Source of the DNA: Actinomycetes bacterium
GTDB taxonomy: Bacteria; Actinomycetota; Actinomycetes; Mycobacteriales; Mycobacteriaceae
Assembly: GCA_023416315.1 (NCBI GenBank)
Contig: JAEZIA010000380.1
Location: 1 to 28,291 of the forward strand
Length of the DNA: 28,291 nucleotides
Direction of reading: 5' to 3'
This document shows, piece by piece, positions 6,239 through 12,592 of the stretch. Position 1 is the first letter of the stretch. Each line of letters starts with the position of its first letter. Under the pieces are notes generated by a model, which did no database searches, was not told the DNA's origin, and saw nothing but the letters and a program-made list of their open reading frames with translations. The translations under genes were made by a program, and so were the position numbers.

Positions 6239-7645
6239 GTGGCAAACTACCAAGACCTTCTCGACGCCATAGCCCGCGTCGGTGCCGCCACCGGGGACAG
6301 CCGGGCATGGCTGACCGGACTGTCGGACAGCGACCTCGCCGTGGTGACCAGCCCGGTCAGCGTCGTCTCGCCGAACGCGATCGAGCAGGTGGTAGCCAAG
6401 ATCCGCGCCCAGCATCGGGCGGCATTCGACCCGGCCTCGCCGGGCGAGCAGGCCCCGGCGGTGGGGGAGGGCCGCGCTGCGGACGCCATCCGAACGGCCG
6501 AAACGTCACTGGCTCACCAGAATTCGCGCAGTGCACAACTCGACCTGCAGGTCATCACCGCGGTGCTGAATGCGCATGCCACCAACGCCGCGGGTCGGGA
6601 GGCACTCGACGGTTTGCAACGAGATCTCGAGGCCGCCGTCGCCACCCGGACCGATCTCGACACCCCGGCCGGGGCACGGGCCTTCCAGCGCTACCTCATC
6701 GAAAAGCTGCACGACATCAGGACGGTCGTGGAAACGGCAGGCTTGGACGCGACGTCGAAGGCATCGCTGGCCGCGGCGCTGGCATCGCTATACGTCGGCG
6801 CTCCTGGCGAGGAGGCGACCGAATCGACCACGCGGCCAGCATCACCCGGGCCGAAACTGCCGGATTCCAAGCCTTCTGAGCCGGTCGTCGCGGCACCCAC
6901 GGACCTCGGATCGGACCCCCTAGGCGATGCGCTGCTGCCGGACGACCTACTCGCGGCCCCGGCCGCCGCCCCGGCCGCCACCGGTGGACCACCCGCCCCG
7001 ATGGCACCACCCGTGGCCGGGATTCCCCCGATGGGTGGCGGGTCCGGTGGCATTCCGGCAGGCCCGGCCTTGGCACCACCGACGCTCGACGATCTGACGT
7101 CGCCGCGGCTGCCCGAAGGGGACGACGCCGACCTACTCGGCGATCCGCTGTTCGACGAGCCACTCGATGACGTCGCGACCGAACCGGACACAGACGACGA
7201 CAGTGCGGGGGAGGAGGCCGCCGACCCGGTCAGCGACGAGTCGACGGTGGTGAACCTGCCCAACGGCGAGACCGTGACCGCGCCGAACCCGCGACTGGCC
7301 GCGGCGATCACCGCGGCCGTCGCGGGCACGCCGATCCCCGAGGCATTCCGGCAGCAGGGAATCACGATCCCGGCCCCGGGTACCGCGGTGGCGCAGCCGG
7401 TCGATTCCGCCCGACTGACCCCCGGCGACATCGGGATGCTGACCGACCGGCACGCACTGGCCCTGGGCAACGGCAAGGCCGTGTTCAACAATGAGATCCA
7501 ACCCATTGCCAGCGTCACCGGCCCAACCTTCCTAGGGTGGGAACATCCGCCGGAACCCGGCGCCGGTGCCGCGCCCCCGAAACCCGACCAACCGGCTCCG
7601 ACCCGGCCGGCAGTGACAGCCGGCCCACCGGCGACAGGAGAGTGA
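6239..7645 (+). CDS. Helical / acidic-proline linker / NlpC-P60-like protein (Rv0026-like)
   Basis: A 468-residue protein from GTG 6239. Residues about 1-185 are helical, and 143-174 align without gaps to the preceding 119-residue protein. Residues about 190-330 are a low-complexity Pro/Ala/Gly/Asp linker. Residues about 335-437 form a compact domain whose pattern (GITIPAPG, LTPGDIGML, H405, then ALGNGKAV) parallels the NlpC/P60 enzyme two genes upstream (GIPVPRSQ, VRPGDLVF, H227, AIGNGLVV). The site corresponding to the catalytic DCSG reads NPR, so no nucleophilic cysteine is present. The last 30 residues are again Pro-rich. There is no signal peptide or transmembrane helix. Length and place fit M. 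tuberculosis Rv0026 (about 448). Its function is unknown; a scaffold or non-catalytic partner of the hydrolase is my inference. Confidence 0.8.
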   Translation: MANYQDLLDAIARVGAATGDSRAWLTGLSDSDLAVVTSPVSVVSPNAIEQVVAKIRAQHRAAFDPASPGEQAPAVGEGRAADAIRTAETSLAHQNSRSAQLDLQVITAVLNAHATNAAGREALDGLQRDLEAAVATRTDLDTPAGARAFQRYLIEKLHDIRTVVETAGLDATSKASLAAALASLYVGAPGEEATESTTRPASPGPKLPDSKPSEPVVAAPTDLGSDPLGDALLPDDLLAAPAAAPAATGGPPAPMAPPVAGIPPMGGGSGGIPAGPALAPPTLDDLTSPRLPEGDDADLLGDPLFDEPLDDVATEPDTDDDSAGEEAADPVSDESTVVNLPNGETVTAPNPRLAAAITAAVAGTPIPEAFRQQGITIPAPGTAVAQPVDSARLTPGDIGMLTDRHALALGNGKAVFNNEIQPIASVTGPTFLGWEHPPEPGAGAAPPKPDQPAPTRPAVTAGPPATGE

Positions 7646-7646
7646 G

Positions 7647-7964
7647 ATGGCAGAGCGCATCCACGTAGTGCCCGACGAACTGCGGCGGGCCGCGCGTGAG
7701 CATCAGGTCACCGCCGAGGAGCTGGGCACGGTGCCCGCCAGCCACGCCGACATTCTGGCCAGCCTGGACTCACTCGGGCCGATCTTCAGCGAGCTGCGCG
7801 ACGCCGGCCGCGAGCTGCTCGAGCAGCGGCGGGCCTGCTACGAGCAGCAGGCCGCCGCGCACGCCGAACTCGCCACCAATCTGCGCCACGCCGCCGACGT
7901 CTGGGAACACCAGGACAGTGCCGCCGCGGCCGAATTCGGCCGCATCACCGAGGACGGTGTATGA
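7647..7964 (+). CDS. EspC-like type VII secretion-associated protein (Rv0027-like)
   Basis: A 105-residue helical-hairpin protein, the same length as M. tuberculosis Rv0027. It has the EspC-family pattern (DUF2580 type): VVPDELRRAAREH in helix 1, a short linker, then a second helix with NLRHAADVW near the end. EspC of ESX-1 is co-secreted with EspA and ends helix 2 with a Y-x3-D/E export signal. Here the corresponding position reads W86-EHQ-D90, so tyrosine is replaced by tryptophan. The gene starts one base after the previous stop, with AGGAG upstream, and overlaps the next gene by ATGA, so the three are tightly coupled. The family assignment is by pattern recognition. Confidence 0.78.
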   Translation: MAERIHVVPDELRRAAREHQVTAEELGTVPASHADILASLDSLGPIFSELRDAGRELLEQRRACYEQQAAAHAELATNLRHAADVWEHQDSAAAAEFGRITEDGV

Positions 7965-8266
7965 GCGAACCTGATCCGGAGTTCGACGCGGCGCATCCCA
8001 GCGGACACATCCTGTTCCGGTCCTGCCGGGGCGGATATTTGCACAGCGTGACGCTGGCCGAGCCGGCGATGGACACCGATGCGCAGACCTTGGCGCAGGC
8101 CATCCTGCTGACCGCCGACGTGTCGTACCTGAAGGCGTTGATGCAGGTTCGGGCCGAAATACTGGCGGCGGGCCACACGCCGTCGGACCACGTCGCCGAC
8201 GGCCACGACCTCGAGCTGGCCACCGAGGCGCTGCGGGCGCACCGGCTGCGGCCGGAACAGGCCTGA
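7961..8266 (+). CDS. EspH-like small protein, DUF2694 type (Rv0028-like)
   Basis: A 101-residue acidic protein, the same length as M. tuberculosis Rv0028. Residues about 15-65 show the pattern G-x(8-9)-GG-x3-V-x-L-x3-AM followed by a helix with LAQAILLTADVSYLKALMQ. From memory this matches the core of EspH (Rv3867): a strand with GR, VELTD, then LADEIFVIADLARQKA. It lacks EspH's long acidic N-terminal extension and C-terminal tail. EspH is an ESX-1 accessory protein needed for export of some substrates. The gene ends the plus-strand operon, overlapping the EspC-like gene by four bases. No signal peptide is present. A cytoplasmic chaperone or adaptor role is an inference. Confidence 0.7.
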   Translation: MSEPDPEFDAAHPSGHILFRSCRGGYLHSVTLAEPAMDTDAQTLAQAILLTADVSYLKALMQVRAEILAAGHTPSDHVADGHDLELATEALRAHRLRPEQA

Positions 8267-8270
8267 CGCC

Positions 8271-8396
8271 CTAGCGGTCGCCGTCGGCGGAGATGACATC
8301 TGGCGGCGCAACCGGATTCGCGCCGAACAACTCACGGGCCCGCTGCAGCAGGGCGCGCACCTCGTCGAGTTGCTGCTGCAATAGCGAGTCAGCCAT
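8271..8396 (-). CDS. Small coil protein, 41 residues
   Basis: Reading from ATG 8396 gives 41 residues: a Gln/Leu-rich amphipathic helix (SLLQQQLDEVRALLQRARELF), then a Pro- and Asp-rich tail ending ISADGDR. About 80 percent of third codon positions are G or C, as in real genes of this genome. An in-frame GTG at 8414 is an alternative start. No ribosome site is clear. It converges on the operon above with four bases between stops and lies 37 bases downstream of the serine hydrolase on the same strand. No family was recognised. Confidence 0.45.
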   Translation of the reverse strand: MADSLLQQQLDEVRALLQRARELFGANPVAPPDVISADGDR

Positions 8397-8433
8397 AGCC
8401 GGTACGTTATCCACCCGCACCGGCGGGCACAAT

Positions 8434-9687
8434 TCACCCGCCGACGCGCGGAATCTCGGCGTTGATGCGATCCAGCACGGCGGTGTAGCGGCCGGCTTCA
8501 CGGTGGTGGCCGGGCTTGCCGCTGCTGATCAGGCCGACCGACAACTTCCGCTCCGGATCCGCCCACACTGCGATGTTCGTCAGCCCGGTGTGTCCGAAGG
8601 CGGCGGGTGCGTTGCGGCCGAACGGCCCGAACCGGGTGGAGCCCAGCATGTATCCGGTGCCCCAGCGGATCGGCGCCAACCCGGTCGCGATGTCGGGCCG
8701 CAGCCGCCGCGCCGGCGCGACCGCCGCGCGTAGGGTGTCTGGGCGCAGGACGCGTACACCGTCGAGTTCGCCGCCACGGCAAAGGATTTCAGCGAACCGT
8801 GACAGTTCGTCAGCGGTCGAGACCGTGCTCGACGACGGGATCACCCCGGTGAGGAACAACGGAGTGTTGGAGAACGGGATGATCTGTTGCGGCGTGCCGC
8901 CGACGGCGGTCCGAAAGGCGGTCGCCAGCGGTGCAGGCAGTGGCTTGCCGGTTACGTGGCTCGGCGCGACCAGGGGAACGTCCTGTTCGGCCACACCGTA
9001 ATTCGTCCAGCGGAACCCCAGCGGGTTCAGGATCTCGTCGGCCAGGATGTCGCGGATGTTGCGACCGGTGGCCGCTGAGACGATCTCCCGGACCAGCGGC
9101 CCCCAGGTCAGCCCGTGGTAGATGTGCATCAACCCGGGTCGGTGGATGGGCCTGAGTTCGCCGAGTTTGGCCCGGGCGTACTCGCTTTCGTTCATCCGCT
9201 TGAGGTTCGGGCGCGGTCCGGTGGCGAAGGGCACCCCAGCGCTGTGCGTGATCACGTGCCGGATCGTGGTGCGGTCTTTGCCGTGGCTGGTGTAGTTCGG
9301 CAGGTAGTCGCAGACCCGGTCGTCGAGGGAGAAGGCGCCGCGCTCGACGAGCATGTGCACCACCGTGGTGCTGATCGCCTTGGCCGCGGAGTACACGCAG
9401 AACGGTGTGGCGATGGTGACGGGCACTGTGTCGGCGTCGGGTGGATCGTCGGGCCCGTTGCCCCAGCCGTGCCCGATCGCGCGGTTGAGCACGACTTTTC
9501 CGTTGTGCCGTAGGCACAACTGGATCGCCGGGTGCATGCCCGCGGCATACCAGTGCCGCACGGATTGCCAGATCCGGTCGGCGGCAGCGGCCGAGAACTC
9601 GGCGTGGTCCTCGGCACCGACGTCGGTCACGGCGGTGAGGTCGGTCGGGACGCGGATCCGGCCATCACCAGCGGGGGAGGGGCTCAT
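8434..9687 (-). CDS. Serine hydrolase, class C beta-lactamase / esterase family
   Basis: A 417-residue protein of the beta-lactamase-like (PF00144 type) family. The nucleophile motif is S100-x2-K103 in VYSAAKAIS. A YHGLTWG segment around residue 190 holds the tyrosine region. GHTGLTN near residue 380 replaces the KTG triad, as is common in the esterase branch. ITHSAGVPF and NPLGFRWTNYG are further family landmarks. There is no signal peptide, so it is probably a cytoplasmic esterase or lipase-like enzyme rather than a secreted beta-lactamase. Its ATG overlaps the stop of the nitrobindin gene (ATGA), so the two are coupled. The substrate cannot be told from sequence. Confidence 0.87.
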   Translation of the reverse strand: MSPSPAGDGRIRVPTDLTAVTDVGAEDHAEFSAAAADRIWQSVRHWYAAGMHPAIQLCLRHNGKVVLNRAIGHGWGNGPDDPPDADTVPVTIATPFCVYSAAKAISTTVVHMLVERGAFSLDDRVCDYLPNYTSHGKDRTTIRHVITHSAGVPFATGPRPNLKRMNESEYARAKLGELRPIHRPGLMHIYHGLTWGPLVREIVSAATGRNIRDILADEILNPLGFRWTNYGVAEQDVPLVAPSHVTGKPLPAPLATAFRTAVGGTPQQIIPFSNTPLFLTGVIPSSSTVSTADELSRFAEILCRGGELDGVRVLRPDTLRAAVAPARRLRPDIATGLAPIRWGTGYMLGSTRFGPFGRNAPAAFGHTGLTNIAVWADPERKLSVGLISSGKPGHHREAGRYTAVLDRINAEIPRVGG

Positions 9688-10169
9688 CCGGGCTGCCGGT
9701 GCAGGGTCGCGGCCAAGTGGTGGGTGAGCGGGGCGCCGACAGCGGCCATCCGCACGCTGTAGGTGAGCCGGTCACCGACGATCTGGAACGAACGACCCAG
9801 CGCACGAATGGTTTTCGCGGACCCGGTCAGCCCGACCGATGTGGACTCGACCTCGATCACCAGATCGTCACCCTCGGACGACACTGTGCCTTCGTCGATC
9901 TCGGTGACCCCGGTGGGGTGCGCGACGACCAGTTCGATCCGGCCGGGAGACGGCACTCGGAGGTAGCCGACCTCGGCGTGCAGCGGACGCCCGTCTGCGG
10001 CGGCCCTGGTCCGCTGCGAATAGGTCAGGAAGGGCTTACCGACATGCCCGACGGTGATTTCCTCGAGATAGTCGAACGTCTCGACGGTCGGGTACTCACC
10101 CCTGCCGGACCCCGTCCAGGTGCCCAGCAGGGGAGCGAGGACAGCAATGTCGGGATGCAACTCGGGCAC
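9684..10169 (-). CDS. Nitrobindin-like heme-binding beta-barrel protein
   Basis: GTG 10169 gives 161 residues, the usual length for mycobacterial nitrobindins such as Rv2717c; longer readings would run into the upstream VOC gene. The signature GTWTGSGRGEYPTVETFDY opens the barrel after a short helix. PFLTYSQRT and AEVGYLRVP are further conserved strands. Histidines near the C-terminus (H150, H151, H157) include the likely proximal heme ligand. Nitrobindins bind ferric heme and NO and isomerise peroxynitrite to nitrate. It is translationally coupled to the serine hydrolase downstream and follows two VOC genes on the same strand, so a minus-strand operon is likely. Confidence 0.82.
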   Translation of the reverse strand: MPELHPDIAVLAPLLGTWTGSGRGEYPTVETFDYLEEITVGHVGKPFLTYSQRTRAAADGRPLHAEVGYLRVPSPGRIELVVAHPTGVTEIDEGTVSSEGDDLVIEVESTSVGLTGSAKTIRALGRSFQIVGDRLTYSVRMAAVGAPLTHHLAATLHRQPG

Positions 10170-10189
10170 AAGGCCAGGGTACGGCCGAC

Positions 10190-10597
10190 TCAGAGCGGCC
10201 CCACGAGTTCGACCCAGTTGCCATCCGGGTCTGCGACGAACATCCATCCCATCCCGGGAACCGGGGCGAACTCCGCGAGCTCCTGCGCGATTTCGTAGCC
10301 GGCGGCCTTCACCTGCTCGGCGGCCTTCGTCGTGTTGGCGACCACCACGGTGTAGTAGCGGATACCGGCCGCGGCGGGCCCACCGCCCGGCGTCGCGGGC
10401 GCTGCCGGCGGTTCGTCGAGCGTGATCAACTTGAGCACGTTGTCACCGAGCGCATAGCGCTTCATCGTGCCGCCGGGGAAGTCGAGGTCGCCCTGATAGG
10501 GCAGGCCGAGGAATTTCTCGTAGAACTCGACCATCGGGCCGAGGTTGGTGGTGACCAAACCGATTTCGACGTTCTTGGCGAGCAGCTCGATGGCCAT
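10190..10597 (-). CDS. VOC family protein, paralogue 1 of a tandem pair
   Basis: A 135-residue single-domain VOC protein. ATG 10597 is preceded by GGAGG six bases upstream. Landmarks are MVEFYEKFLGLP, DFPGGTMKRY, IRYYTVVVANTTKAAEQVKA, and the C-terminal VADPDGNWVEL, which carries the usual metal-ligand glutamate of glyoxalase-like enzymes. It is strikingly similar to the next gene upstream, so the pair arose by tandem duplication. The VOC superfamily includes glyoxalases, epimerases and dioxygenases; no substrate is inferred. The nitrobindin gene begins 20 bases downstream. Confidence 0.82.
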   Translation of the reverse strand: MAIELLAKNVEIGLVTTNLGPMVEFYEKFLGLPYQGDLDFPGGTMKRYALGDNVLKLITLDEPPAAPATPGGGPAAAGIRYYTVVVANTTKAAEQVKAAGYEIAQELAEFAPVPGMGWMFVADPDGNWVELVGPL

Positions 10598-10643
10598 GGT
10601 GTTCCTCCGGGGGTTCAGGTGACGTCGGCAGAATAAGCGGTGG

Positions 10644-11051
10644 CTACATCGGGCCCGCGAGTTCGACCCAGTTGCCGTCCGGGTCGGCGACGAAAAACCA
10701 GCCGATGCCGGGCAGTGCGGTGAATTCGGTGAGCGGTTCGACGATCTCGTATCCGGCGGCTTTGACCTGTTCGGCGACCTCGGTGACGTTCTTGACCACC
10801 AACGAGATGTAGCGAACGCCGGTCTGCGCACGTCCGCCACCGGGTGTCAGCTCCGCAGGAGGCGGGTCGTCGTAGGTCACCAGCTTGAATGTGTTGTCGC
10901 CGATCAGATAGCGCTTCATCGTGCCGCCGGGGAAGTCGAGGTCGAGCTGAAACGGCAGCCCCAGGAACTTCTCGTAGAACTCCACCATGGCCGCCAGGTT
11001 CGTCGTCACCACACCGATTTCGACACTGGGGGCGAGCAACTCGACGGCCAT
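10644..11051 (-). CDS. VOC family protein, paralogue 2 of a tandem pair
   Basis: Also 135 residues, beginning at ATG 11051. It shares MVEFYEKFLGLP, DFPGGTMKRY, AEQVKAAGYEI and VADPDGNWVEL with its neighbour. The two differ mainly around residues 60-80 (YDDPPPAELTPGGG here) and in the strand after it. The genes are 46 bases apart on the same strand and a 37-base stretch is identical in both. As the upstream member it may be first in the minus-strand operon leading to nitrobindin and the hydrolase. Whether the two copies form a heterodimer or have distinct substrates cannot be told. Confidence 0.82.
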   Translation of the reverse strand: MAVELLAPSVEIGVVTTNLAAMVEFYEKFLGLPFQLDLDFPGGTMKRYLIGDNTFKLVTYDDPPPAELTPGGGRAQTGVRYISLVVKNVTEVAEQVKAAGYEIVEPLTEFTALPGIGWFFVADPDGNWVELAGPM

Positions 11052-11085
11052 GGTGTGTCAACGATACGACGCCGACGGCGGTTCG

Positions 11086-11688
11086 TTAGGGCTTAGTCCC
11101 GATCGTGATCAGGTCGAAGACACCTTTCGTCCACAGCGGCCGGTGCACGCGGTGTTGGTCATTGAGGGTGAACCCGGCGTCGGTGAACAACGTGCGCATA
11201 TCCGGTGCGGAGGGATTGTGCGCGGCGCTCGACGGCGAGCTGGTCAGCCTGCCGAGCAGTGGGAGCTGCGGGGGACTGATCGTCGCAACCGCCGCCAGCC
11301 CACCCGGCCGCAACACCCGGTGGAACTCGCGCATCGCCGCCGGTTGGTCGAAGAAGTGGAACGCCGACGTCGAGACCACCGCGTCGAGCGCGCCGTCATC
11401 GAAGGGTAGGCGTTCGGCCGGCGCCTTGCGCCACTGCACCTGCGGCGCGCGGACTCGGGCCTGGCGCAGCATGCCGTCGGACATGTCGACGCCGTAGACC
11501 TCGTCAGGGTGCAGCTCGGCCTCCACCCGGGCAGCGAGAATCCCTGTCCCGCAGGCGATATCGGCGATTCGCCGGGCGCCATGGGCGCGCAGTTCGGCGA
11601 CGACCTCGTCCTGCGCCGGGCGGTACACCCACTGTTGAAGGCTGGGATGGTCGTACAGCGGCGCGGCGATGGTCCAGAACCGCGTCAC
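11086..11688 (-). CDS. SAM-dependent class I methyltransferase
   Basis: About 200 residues with the class I (methyltransferase type 11) pattern. Motif I is IADIACGTGILA. The acidic loop after strand 2 is VYGVDMSDGMLRQA. RLPFDDGALDAVVSTSAFHFF is the motif II/III region, and VLRPGGLAAVATI follows. The start is uncertain: GTG 11688 is given, and the frame is open further upstream (reading KLNDF before it). The N-terminal region (APLYDHPSLQQWVYRPAQ) is of the type found in ubiquinone/menaquinone-like or small-molecule methyltransferases. The acceptor is unknown. It is upstream of the VOC pair on the same strand with 34 bases between. Confidence 0.85.
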   Translation of the reverse strand: MTRFWTIAAPLYDHPSLQQWVYRPAQDEVVAELRAHGARRIADIACGTGILAARVEAELHPDEVYGVDMSDGMLRQARVRAPQVQWRKAPAERLPFDDGALDAVVSTSAFHFFDQPAAMREFHRVLRPGGLAAVATISPPQLPLLGRLTSSPSSAAHNPSAPDMRTLFTDAGFTLNDQHRVHRPLWTKGVFDLITIGTKP

Positions 11689-11774
11689 GAAGTCGTTGAG
11701 TTTGCGACCGTGTGTCGAGATGGCTGCCCGCCTCCACTAGAACCGACGCGGTCCAGTCTAGGAAGGCAGGGCGG

Positions 11775-12215
11775 CTACTTCGGCTGCGGCGCCAACTGCA
11801 GGTGGGTGTGCGGCCCGCGGGCGAGTGCCGCCACCGCGGAAACGATGTTGCCGGCCGTGGTCAGCGCTCGCTCTGGATCGCAGACGCGCAACACGCGCTC
11901 GACCTCGGATCCCGGGACCAGCACCCAATCGACGCCGCGCCGCGAGCACCGAACGCTGATGGTGTGCAGCGCCGAGAGTCCGTCGGTGCCGAAGAACGTG
12001 AGTCGTGACAGGTCGACGACGAGCTGTTGGTAGTCGGCCAGGTATTCCTCGACGTAGCCGAGGAGGTCACCGGAGTTCGATGCGTCGACCTCGCCGACAG
12101 CGGCGATGAGCAGCGTGGTCGAACTGAGCTCCCGGGCCCGGAACAGCCCGCGCTCGGTACGGTCGCGGCCGAGGCGGGTGACAGCCAACGGTGCCGCGGC
12201 GGTGGCTAAAGACAT
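11775..12215 (-). CDS. STAS-domain anti-anti-sigma factor-like protein
   Basis: A 146-residue protein from ATG 12215, with GGAGG placed before it. After about 30 variable residues comes a STAS fold: LLIAAVGEVDASNSGDL, then QQLVVDLSRLTFFGTDGLSAL, then VLVPGSEVERVLRV. In SpoIIAA-type proteins the loop F-x-D-S-x-G-L carries the serine phosphorylated by the anti-sigma kinase. Here it reads FFGTDGL, with T77 at or next to that position. The role would be to bind an anti-sigma factor and free a stress sigma factor. No anti-sigma kinase or sigma gene is adjacent. Mycobacteria carry many such orphan STAS proteins. Confidence 0.82.
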   Translation of the reverse strand: MSLATAAAPLAVTRLGRDRTERGLFRARELSSTTLLIAAVGEVDASNSGDLLGYVEEYLADYQQLVVDLSRLTFFGTDGLSALHTISVRCSRRGVDWVLVPGSEVERVLRVCDPERALTTAGNIVSAVAALARGPHTHLQLAPQPK

Positions 12216-12592
12216 GGCGCCTCCATCAGTGGTACTCCGCAGTTGCCGGTCCGCCGTGCCGAAGCTGTTCGTCTCGAAGCTTCGCTGCGAGAGTTCGTCG
12301 GCCCTCGCTCACTGGCGTCTCGGGCGGCTGTGAACTCAACCTGGGGGAAATGTACTACGGATTCCGTTGCGTGGCTACAAATTGTCTTGGATAGCTATAA
12401 CAGCACTTCAGCGGCGAATCATGTGTCCCGAAAATGGGACGCGAACCTGCAGATTTGGCAAATATTGACTAGGTCTACAAATGAATCCGTAGGTTAGCTG
12501 GCAGGCCCCGTTAATGACAGTTTCGGAATTCTGTCTACGACACTGGTCAACCGCATTACGCTGGCGATTGGCGCACCGTCGAGGAGGCACAG
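12216..12592. other. 377-base gap between STAS and amidohydrolase genes
   Basis: The two flanking genes are divergent. The part from about 12340 to 12540 is visibly AT-richer than the rest of the window. It contains a short hairpin (GTCCC at 12425-12429, GGGAC at 12436-12440), a TTGACT at 12465-12470 with a possible TAGGTT at 12490-12495 (19-base spacing, poor), and a GAGGAGG ribosome site at 12581-12587 for the amidohydrolase. No convincing gene or RNA was seen on either strand. Confidence 0.5.

Noticed and set aside
3716..8266. Prophage or integrative element origin of the whiB5 module
   Set aside because: There is no integrase, attachment repeat, tRNA or phage structural gene, and GC content and codon use match the surroundings apart from the promoter gap.
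8407..8414. TTATCCAC, close to a DnaA box
   Set aside because: It is a single copy with a mismatch at the last base, with no cluster and no replication genes nearby.
12425..12440. Hairpin GTCCC-GAAAAT-GGGAC as a terminator
   Set aside because: The stem is only five base pairs, no T run follows, and it lies between divergent genes where no terminator is expected.
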